Positions 58,894-64,000 of a DNA stretch of 64,000 nt are shown here, one piece after another; position 1 is the stretch's first letter, and the number at the start of each line of letters is the position of its first letter. The notes below the pieces were generated by a model. That model had not been told where the DNA came from, ran no database searches, and was given only the letters and a program-made list of their open reading frames with translations. The translations under genes and the position numbers were made by a program. The DNA comes from Methylopila sp. Yamaguchi (GTDB lineage Bacteria > Pseudomonadota > Alphaproteobacteria > Rhizobiales > Methylopilaceae): assembly GCF_002897035.1 (NCBI RefSeq), contig NZ_BAUX01000013.1, forward strand, positions 1 through 64,000, read 5' to 3'.

Positions 58894-58970
58894 CCGAGGC
58901 TCGTGCCTTCGGCGATCGCTTCGCCAATCGCTGCCTCATGTCGAGCCAGCTCGCCAATGCGACCTAGCTC

Positions 58971-59231
58971 CTAGCCCTCGTTCTCATTTCCGTCCCAATG
59001 CATCCAGGCATCCGATTGCGGCCCGAACGGCAGGAGGCTCCGCGTCACATGGTTCATCGCGGCTGGGGCTCGCTCTGCCTCAAGCGCGGGTGCCGAAGGC
59101 TGCTGGTGTGTGCGCTCGACCCGCGCCTTCATCGGTGCGGGATGCGGCGTCGGGCAGGCGGAGGCCGCTCCTGGCGCGAGTATCGCGAGGGCGGCGGCGG
59201 CGAAAACGCTCCGAAAGTTGAAAGCGGTCAT
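58971..59231 (-). CDS. Small secreted hypothetical protein
   Basis: An 86-residue protein. Residues 1-25 form a signal peptide (FRSVFAAAALAILAPGAASA), followed by a proline-, alanine- and charge-rich chain with CPTPHPAPMKARVERTHQQP and the end WMHWDGNENEG. No family is recognised. ATG 59231 has GGAG at the right distance; an ATG at 59243 is also in frame. Its promoter (59263-59293) is almost identical to that of the DUF305/propeller/sigma operon, so it is probably a target of the sigma factor encoded at 60089. Confidence 0.65.
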   Translation of the reverse strand: MTAFNFRSVFAAAALAILAPGAASACPTPHPAPMKARVERTHQQPSAPALEAERAPAAMNHVTRSLLPFGPQSDAWMHWDGNENEG

Positions 59232-59262
59232 TCGAGTCTCCATAGATCTTATTTGATCTATT

Positions 59263-59293
59263 GGTGAGACGCACCAGATCGATCGAAATTCCA
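59263..59293 (-). promoter_or_regulatory. Candidate ECF promoter of the small secreted-protein gene
   Basis: Minus strand TGGAATTTCG (59293-59284), 11 bases, GCGTCTCACC (59272-59263), 32 bp before the ATG at 59231. The other copy at 62643-62673 has the same 10-mers (one base different) with the same spacing. Confidence 0.75.
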
Positions 59294-59318
59294 CGCCCCT
59301 GCTTCTTAATTATTAAGA

Positions 59319-60092
59319 TTAGATTTTGGGGGTCTGATCTCGAATGACATCGGCAAGGGGGTGGATGTCCTTCGGCGCAGCGTCGCCAACAAGGCTGTAC
59401 CCCATGCCGGCCCGAGCCCAGGCGACCCCGCCGATCCGTCCTATTTCGTGCTCGGACATCGGGGCGTCCCCCGACGACGCCATCGGTCGCATCAGCATGA
59501 CGAGCCTTTGGCCCCGATCGTCGTCGTACATGAACATGCCTGCGGGGCCGTGCGCCGTGGGAACGATCCGGCCGCCCATGAAGCGGTAGCCCGAGGCTGT
59601 CAGGTCGGGCGCCGTCACCTTGGCGTTAAGTCTCTTCGACATCCACGCCACCAGTTCGGCGCTGTCGGCAGCGCGAAGTTCGACCGGGCGACCGTGGTCG
59701 GAGGCGTATGTCGTGAAGCTTTGGGACGCCTCCAGCGCGAGGGCCGTCACTCCCGTCGCCGTGGGCTGGGTGAGCCCCCGGCCGATCCAGCCCCCGCCGC
59801 CGCCAAGCGCGAGCAGCGCAACAGCCGCCGCCACAGACCGCCATGAGGCGAAGCGGGGTTGCCGCCTCGCCGCGACGATCCTGCCGAGGTTCAACTCCGG
59901 TGGGACAGGCTCGCGTAGAACGGGCGCATAGGCCTCGCGAAGCTGGTCGCGTTGCTCCGAAAGGCGACGCACCCGGTCGGCGACGTCGGGGTTGGCCGCG
60001 AGATAGGCTGAGACGTATCTACGGCGATCGTCGGGAAGGGCGTCGTCCACATAAGCCTGAAGATCGTCCTCCGAGATTGGGCGGGCGGTCAT
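59319..60092 (-). CDS. Transmembrane anti-sigma factor
   Basis: A 257-residue protein. Residues 1-75 form a helical cytoplasmic domain (EDDLQAYVDDALPDDRRRYV, SAYLAANPDVADRVRRLSEQ) that matches anti-sigma factors of the ChrR/RskA type but without a zinc HxxxCxxC motif. A single membrane helix lies near residues 85-103 (SVAAAVALLALGGGGGWIG). A periplasmic domain follows. The start overlaps the sigma-factor stop (ATGA), the usual arrangement for a cognate pair. It should hold the sigma factor at the membrane until an envelope signal, perhaps metal or redox, releases it. Confidence 0.88.
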   Translation of the reverse strand: MTARPISEDDLQAYVDDALPDDRRRYVSAYLAANPDVADRVRRLSEQRDQLREAYAPVLREPVPPELNLGRIVAARRQPRFASWRSVAAAVALLALGGGGGWIGRGLTQPTATGVTALALEASQSFTTYASDHGRPVELRAADSAELVAWMSKRLNAKVTAPDLTASGYRFMGGRIVPTAHGPAGMFMYDDDRGQRLVMLMRPMASSGDAPMSEHEIGRIGGVAWARAGMGYSLVGDAAPKDIHPLADVIRDQTPKI

Positions 60093-60631
60093 TTCACGCT
60101 CCTGAGGTAAGTGACGGGGTGCGCCGGTTCGTCGGCGGTGATCGAACGTAGAAGTCGTTCGCGACCGCGCGACAGCCGAGACATCACGGTGCCGACGGGA
60201 ATGTCGAGCACGCGGGCCGCTTCCGCGTAGGACAGGCCCTCGACCGTCACCAGCAGGATCACGTCGCGCTGGTCGTCGGGAAGGGCGTCGAGCCTCGCCA
60301 CGAGTTCGCGGTGACGCATCCCGTCCTCCTGCGAAGGCGCGCGGGCGAAAGCATCCTCGTTCGCGTCATCGATCGCGACATGCGCGCCGCGGCGCTTCAC
60401 TTGCCGGAACTGGCTGACGGCAAGGTTGTGGAGGATCGCGAAGAGCCACGACTTCACGTCGCCGTCTGATCGACGCTGGCTCCAGCGCGAGACCACGCGT
60501 TCGAGGCAATCCTGCACCAGATCGTCTGCGGAGGAGACATCATGGGTCAGGGCGCGCGCATATCGCCTCAAACCCGGGATCTGCGGTTCGACCGCCGCCA
60601 TCATGTCCTGCATAGCGGACATATCACTCAC
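60089..60631 (-). CDS. ECF sigma-70 family RNA polymerase sigma factor
   Basis: A 180-residue two-domain ECF factor. Sigma2: YARALTHDVSSADDLVQDCL and SWLFAILHNLAVSQFRQVKR. Sigma4: DALPDDQRDVILLVTVEGLS and EAARVLDIPVGTVMSRLSRG. GTG 60631 and ATG 60622 are both possible starts. The gene is the third of a minus-strand operon: DUF305, propeller, sigma, anti-sigma. The matching promoters at 62643 and 59263 have a GGAATTT -35 and a CGTCT -10 element, as expected for ECF recognition. Confidence 0.93.
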   Translation of the reverse strand: MSDMSAMQDMMAAVEPQIPGLRRYARALTHDVSSADDLVQDCLERVVSRWSQRRSDGDVKSWLFAILHNLAVSQFRQVKRRGAHVAIDDANEDAFARAPSQEDGMRHRELVARLDALPDDQRDVILLVTVEGLSYAEAARVLDIPVGTVMSRLSRGRERLLRSITADEPAHPVTYLRSVK

Positions 60632-60637
60632 GTCCGT

Positions 60638-62095
60638 TCATTCGAACTGCGCCTGAACCGGCGCGCCGATTCTGTCCGCCGAGCCCGACACAATGACGAG
60701 ATAGCGGCGTTGCTCCTTCGCGTTCGGCGCGACGATCTGACGGATCGGCCCGACGGCGTTGACGATTGCGGAACCCGCGGGGTTCGTCATGAAGTTCGCG
60801 AGCGGCTCCAAGGCTCCGTGGCCATCGGCCTTGTCGGAGAGCGCGAGCAGGTAGGGCGCCTTCGGCTCAAGGCCGGTCACGGCCGCCTGTAGAACCTGCG
60901 TCAGGCCCTGCTCGAACAGCGACACGCTTGTGGACGCCACGTCGCCGGCCTTCCCGACCGAGCGCATCTTGAGATGGACAGCGCTGCCCGCAGCCGCGAG
61001 CGGCGTGAGACCTGAAGCGCCGTCGCCTTCGGGAACGGCGTTCGGGACGTAAGCAACCGCCTGGGGCGCTTGGCCGATGGGAACATGCGCGACGACTGCG
61101 CGGGTCGCAGTGTCGATTGCGATCATCGCGTCCGCGTTCTCCAATCCGACATACATGCGAGACCCGTCGCCCGAGGGCCAGATCCCATGCGGGAGGGCGC
61201 CGACCGGGATCGTCTCGACCTGCGAAAAGTCGTCGGTCCGGAACACTTTGACCTCGTTCAGACCGCCGACCGTGACGTAGGCGAAGGTCCCTTCGCGGGT
61301 CTTCGCAAAATTGACGTGGTTGGTGATGGGCCCCGTGTCTAGCGACTTCAGCACGGCGAACGGGGGGCGCGCGTCGAACACCATCGTGCGCCCGACGTCC
61401 TTCAATGTCAGCCACACCTGCGATCCATCGGGGGTCGCGGCGATGTTTGGACAGAACGGCGATTCCTGCTTCAACCGTCCGACGATCGCATGGTCCGAAA
61501 CTGATATGACGGCCGTCTCCGCGGTAAAGGACGAGCAGACGTAGCCGTACTTTCCGTCGGGCGAAAAGATCGTCATTCCTGGCCCGGGCGCGACCTTGAT
61601 GCGCGATTTTTCTTGGTAAGTCGCAGGGTCGAGCACCGAGACGTAATCCTCGCCGCGCACCGTCGCCCAAACCTCACGGCCGTCAGGCGTGAAAAACGCC
61701 TCGTGCGGCGAGCGTCCGACATAGGTGGTCGCCTTTACGGCGTTGGTGGCGGTGTCGATGAAGGTCACCGAGTTCGTGCCGATCGAAACGACGACAAGCG
61801 TCTTGTGATCAGGGGAAAATCCCATCCCGTGCACCAGAACCTCCCCCCGGTAGAGCGGGCTGAGATTGCCCGGTTGCGGGTCACCCAGGCGAATAACGCC
61901 GAGGAGTTTATTGTCGGCGGGATCGGTCACCGAAACGGTGTTGGAGAACTGCTCCGCCGCGTAAACGCGATCGCGATGACTGATCGGCGTGTCGGCGACG
62001 CCAGCCGCGCCGGGCGCTTGCCCCGCAAGGGCCGGGCAAAGGGCGGACAGACTTGAACCGGCCAGAACGGAGAGCGTGAGAAGGGTGTGGCGCAT
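60638..62095 (-). CDS. YVTN/YncE-type beta-propeller protein, exported
   Basis: A 485-residue secreted protein. A signal peptide (TLLTLSVLAGSSLSALCPAL, then AGQA) is followed by seven-bladed propeller repeats with YVTN-type motifs (YAAEQFSNTVSVTDPADNKL, GMGFSPDHKTLVVVSIGTNS, VTFIDTATNAVKATTYVG, EVWATVRGEDYVSVLDPAT). A C-terminal domain of about 140 residues follows, with VSLFEQGLTQVLQAAVTGLE. YncE-like propellers bind DNA, metals or partner proteins in the periplasm. ATG 62095 is chosen; its gene follows the DUF305 gene by 8 bp and precedes the sigma gene by 6 bp, so it is part of the same operon. Confidence 0.9.
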   Translation of the reverse strand: MRHTLLTLSVLAGSSLSALCPALAGQAPGAAGVADTPISHRDRVYAAEQFSNTVSVTDPADNKLLGVIRLGDPQPGNLSPLYRGEVLVHGMGFSPDHKTLVVVSIGTNSVTFIDTATNAVKATTYVGRSPHEAFFTPDGREVWATVRGEDYVSVLDPATYQEKSRIKVAPGPGMTIFSPDGKYGYVCSSFTAETAVISVSDHAIVGRLKQESPFCPNIAATPDGSQVWLTLKDVGRTMVFDARPPFAVLKSLDTGPITNHVNFAKTREGTFAYVTVGGLNEVKVFRTDDFSQVETIPVGALPHGIWPSGDGSRMYVGLENADAMIAIDTATRAVVAHVPIGQAPQAVAYVPNAVPEGDGASGLTPLAAAGSAVHLKMRSVGKAGDVASTSVSLFEQGLTQVLQAAVTGLEPKAPYLLALSDKADGHGALEPLANFMTNPAGSAIVNAVGPIRQIVAPNAKEQRRYLVIVSGSADRIGAPVQAQFE

Positions 62096-62103
62096 CGTAA
62101 GGC

Positions 62104-62610
62104 TCACTTCATGGACATGGAATGATCGTGCGCCATTGCCGCCGCGGGCGGCGGCGCGGCGGGCGATGGACTTGAGGCGACAGGCGGCTCTTTGATCGCG
62201 ATCCGCATCGCCGCGATCTCCTGCTGCTGGGTGACGATGATCTCCTGCGCGAGGCGCTTGAGCCTCTCGTTGCCGCCATGGCGCAGCAGCGACTTCGCCA
62301 TGTCGATCGCGCCCTGATGGTGGGACGTCATCATGGCGACGAAGTCGCGGTCGACGTCGCCGGTGAGCGGCGCCGCCATGTCAGCCATCATCTTGTCCAT
62401 CGCCTGGGCGTTCTCGGCGAGGAAAGCCCCTTCGGGACCGTGGCGATGCGTCGCGCCGGCTGAAGCGCCAGAGGCATCGGCCTCTGCGTGCGCCGGATCT
62501 TGAGCGAGCGCAGCGACGGACGGCGCGCTTAGGACGGCGAGAACCACGACGAGCCCGCCGATTCCGCGCAGGCTAGGCACTCGCGCGCCTGAAACGTCGA
62601 TCCGGATCAT
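62104..62610 (-). CDS. DUF305 (CopM-like) exported protein
   Basis: A 168-residue protein with a signal peptide (GGLVVVLAVLSAPSVAALAQ), a histidine/glutamate-rich linker (THRHGPEG) and the DUF305 four-helix core: MMADMAAPLTGDVDRDFVAM, MMTSHHQGAIDMAKSLLRHG, LAQEIIVTQQQEIAAMRIAI. The C-terminus is proline-rich and ends AMAHDHSMSMK, with His and Met. CopM of this family binds copper in the periplasm, and DUF305 proteins are often linked to copper handling. It is the first gene of the operon, 33 bp after the ECF-type promoter. Confidence 0.92.
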   Translation of the reverse strand: MIRIDVSGARVPSLRGIGGLVVVLAVLSAPSVAALAQDPAHAEADASGASAGATHRHGPEGAFLAENAQAMDKMMADMAAPLTGDVDRDFVAMMTSHHQGAIDMAKSLLRHGGNERLKRLAQEIIVTQQQEIAAMRIAIKEPPVASSPSPAAPPPAAAMAHDHSMSMK

Positions 62611-62642
62611 GCCTTACTCCTCATGACGTGTGCGGTCATGAG

Positions 62643-62673
62643 GGTCAGACGCGCCGGCGAGCGCGAAATTCCA
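62643..62673 (-). promoter_or_regulatory. Candidate ECF promoter of the DUF305 operon
   Basis: Minus strand TGGAATTTCG (62673-62664), 11 bases, GCGTCTGACC (62652-62643), 33 bp before ATG 62610. It matches the promoter of the small secreted gene 3.4 kb away in elements, spacing and distance to the start. Confidence 0.8.
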
Positions 62674-63011
62674 TTCAGCCAAAAAATTCGTGCGGCGACA
62701 TCTGCCTGACGCGCCTACGATCAGCGGACGCGACTTCCGCAGCCATTTAGGCGGAGATCTTCGTCAGCGCGATAGAGACATGTTCGTCGTGGTTGTCTCG
62801 GGAAACATGGGGATGCTTGATCGGTAGAAAGGTCCAACCCAGGAGATTTGAGAAACCTGACGCGTCGCCGGACTCGCGGGTTAAGTATGTCCTTTCCTGG
62901 CGCACGGAGCCACCAGTCCGCTACTGGCGCCGGGCGGCTTGCCGACCTCTGGCCAGAGTTGCCAAAGCGGACGTAGCGTGGAGCCGCCTACTGGCCAGCT
63001 GAAGCGACTCG
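62674..63011. other. Intergenic region carrying a repeat copy
   Basis: No intact gene is visible. The right half is related to the dispersed element: ctactggcgccg near 62922 and the highly conserved core from 62962. Open frames across it are produced by the repeat and are not regarded as genes. Confidence 0.5.
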
Positions 63012-63022
63012 TTAGCGATCGC
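62962..63022 (+). repeat. Dispersed intergenic repeat, copy B
   Basis: This matches 2556-2617 in inverted orientation with about six differences in 62 bases (core gtggagccgc, tactgg, cagctgaagcga, tcgttagcgatcgc). It overlaps the 3' end of the small gene at 63012. The other end of the pair lies 60 kb away among broken genes. Confidence 0.7.
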
Positions 63023-63299
63023 CGCTCTTCGCAGCGTCAGCGCGAGCGCCAGCCGCCTTCATTTTACGACCAGCCCGGACCATCGGGGCGTCGACCGGAC
63101 CAGATAAAGGCCGCCTGTGCTTGGTCGTTTTAGCCCCTGATAGAGCCGCGGCGAGCAGCGCCCGCGCCGCCTCTTCGCGCGACATCAGATCAAGGTGAGC
63201 AGCGATCCAGCCGTCGAGCTTGGCGAGAAGCTCGAAGTCCGCCGGTATCGTGAGAGTGGCGACGCTGGGGGTCGCCGGTGACAAGTCGTTCTGGATCAT
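63012..63299 (-). CDS. Small ribbon-helix-helix-like hypothetical protein
   Basis: A 95-residue protein with a short strand (VATLTIPADFELLAKLDGWI), then helices (AAHLDLMSREEAARALLAAA) and a basic tail ending RKMKAAGARADAAKSGDR. The strand-helix-helix pattern and RxEAxRALL resemble plasmid- or antitoxin-type ribbon-helix-helix proteins. No toxin gene is adjacent. The 3' end overlaps the repeat, so the tail may be a repeat-derived extension. No good Shine-Dalgarno sequence. Confidence 0.45.
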   Translation of the reverse strand: MIQNDLSPATPSVATLTIPADFELLAKLDGWIAAHLDLMSREEAARALLAAALSGAKTTKHRRPLSGPVDAPMVRAGRKMKAAGARADAAKSGDR

Positions 63300-63672
63300 T
63301 GAGGTAGCCTATCAGCGCCGCAAGTCGGAATAGCGGCCGGGGGGGCGACGAGGCCGTGCCGAAAAGTCGGCTCGAAGGTCGGGCGTCAGGATCCGTCCTT
63401 TACTAGGGTGATCGTCAGCTCATGCGCGCGCGCGAAGCGACCGCACGAAAGGCGACCGTTCGGCGATGGCCTGGGTGACGGCGCTTGACTAGGCATGCTT
63501 TCCGAGCCGCTCAGCCCCAAGCAATTCCCCATGGACGGCGCAACACCGTCCCAACGAGTCGCCGGAGCCAGCCGAGCCAGGATGTTGCGCGCAATTTCAT
63601 GCAGACCCGCCCTTTCAGCTACGACCTGTCGGCAGGGCGATCCAATTCGTGCGCCGGCGAAACGACGGCGCG
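63300..63672. other. Intergenic region, nothing recognised
   Basis: About 370 bp hold no supported gene. Two overlapping plus-strand frames of 70-88 codons (from 63485) have unlikely composition and are antisense to the small gene beyond 63673. Confidence 0.4.
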
Positions 63673-63819
63673 TCAGCTCAATGACTGGCGGAGTTGATCC
63701 ATCCCGTCATGCAGCGCCACGACCGCGGCGACGACCGAGATCGGGATCAGACGCGCCATGACCCAATTCATCATGGCGAGGTCTCGGGAGCGACGGGTGG
63801 GAGACGCAAGGATCGTCAT
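63673..63819 (-). CDS. Very small membrane protein
   Basis: A 48-residue frame from ATG 63819: MTILASPTRRSRDLAMMNWV, then MARLIPISVVAAVVALHDGM, ending DQLRQSLS. It has one hydrophobic helix (about 21-38). The start overlaps the upstream stop as ATGA, which suggests translational coupling and supports it as a gene. Family unknown. Confidence 0.45.
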   Translation of the reverse strand: MTILASPTRRSRDLAMMNWVMARLIPISVVAAVVALHDGMDQLRQSLS

Positions 63820-64000
63820 GGCTCGTCCAAGGCCGCGCGGTCCGCGTCGAGAGCCGCGGTCAGATCCGCGGGATCTACGAGATGGAACTGAACCGCGCCG
63901 ACGCGGACGGCGAGCGCCGGCGTCTGCAGCATCGTAGCGACGCGGCGATAGGCGAGGATCGAGACGCCGAGGATCTCATCCTCATCGACCACGAGCCGGT
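63816..64000 (-). CDS. Unidentified protein, C-terminal end (5' part outside the window)
   Basis: The minus-strand frame is open to the window edge and ends ...LGVSILAYRRVATMLQTPAL, AVRVGAVQFHLVDPADLTAA, LDADRAALDEP. I do not recognise the family from these 61 residues. It overlaps the 48-residue membrane-protein gene by 4 bp. Confidence 0.5.
   Translation of the reverse strand, partial: RLVVDEDEILGVSILAYRRVATMLQTPALAVRVGAVQFHLVDPADLTAALDADRAALDEP

Noticed and set aside
63012-63299. Antitoxin of a toxin-antitoxin pair
   Set aside because: Ribbon-helix-helix similarity is weak, no toxin gene is adjacent, and the 3' end runs into a repeat.
63495-63761. An 88-codon plus-strand frame near the end
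   Set aside because: No ribosome-binding site, basic low-complexity composition, and antisense to a coupled small gene.

Overview
The window is high-GC chromosomal DNA that looks alphaproteobacterial, most likely from the order Hyphomicrobiales. This is an inference from composition, from the many GntR/FCD, LysR and TetR catabolic regulators, and from the TRAP, Liv-type and Bug-type uptake systems. No ribosomal RNA, tRNA, CRISPR array, insertion sequence or phage gene was recognised. Gene remnants and frameshifts are common.

Layout. 0-3.1 kb: the C-terminal end of an RTX repeat protein, a DUF1003 membrane protein and a small graveyard of broken genes. 3.1-8.3 kb: a redox block (quinone-reductase-like enzyme, old yellow enzyme, SDR) divergent from a TetR regulator, then an unusual Tat-signal crotonase and a MaoC hydratase. 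8.9-16.5 kb: LysR, SDR, split transketolase, DctPQM TRAP transporter and a beta-hydroxyacid dehydrogenase, a compact carbohydrate or sugar-acid uptake and catabolism locus. 17-21.3 kb: two SDRs, a LysR gene, a VOC protein and decayed genes, tied together by a three-copy promoter module. 21.9-24.2 kb: a second RTX protein. 25.8-31.5 kb: GntR, polar amino-acid ABC transporter, amidohydrolase and a cysteine-less Asp/Glu-racemase-like protein. 31.5-42 kb: GntR divergent from FAD oxidoreductase, enoyl-CoA hydratase, CoA-transferase, a complete Liv-type ABC transporter and an acyl-CoA dehydrogenase. 42.3-49.5 kb: a chimeric frameshifted gene, nuclease and amidase remnants, and several regulators with small enzymes. 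49.6-52.8 kb: GntR, a second FAD oxidoreductase and a Bug receptor. 53-56.9 kb: an ECF41 sigma-factor locus. 57-58.9 kb: divergent LysR/SDR. 59-62.7 kb: an ECF sigma/anti-sigma/beta-propeller/DUF305 operon. The last kilobase holds a repeat copy and the end of an unidentified gene pair.

The most interesting signals are regulatory. (1) The ECF41 factor has three matching candidate promoters, TGTCACA-N16/17-CGTC: one before its own operon, one divergent before a metallo-beta-lactamase-fold hydrolase, and one before an NAD(P)-binding epimerase-like gene. (2) A nearly identical 31-bp promoter (TGGAATTTCG-N11-GCGTCTsACC) lies 32-33 bp before both the DUF305/propeller/sigma/anti-sigma operon and a small secreted-protein gene, defining a compact, possibly metal-responsive cell-envelope system. 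(3) A three-part module (TGA-N7-TCAGCAGTRTC-N15-CTWATC) recurs three times around a LysR gene, each about 103-113 bp before a start codon. Functional assignments rest on motifs and family knowledge; substrates are inferred at best.
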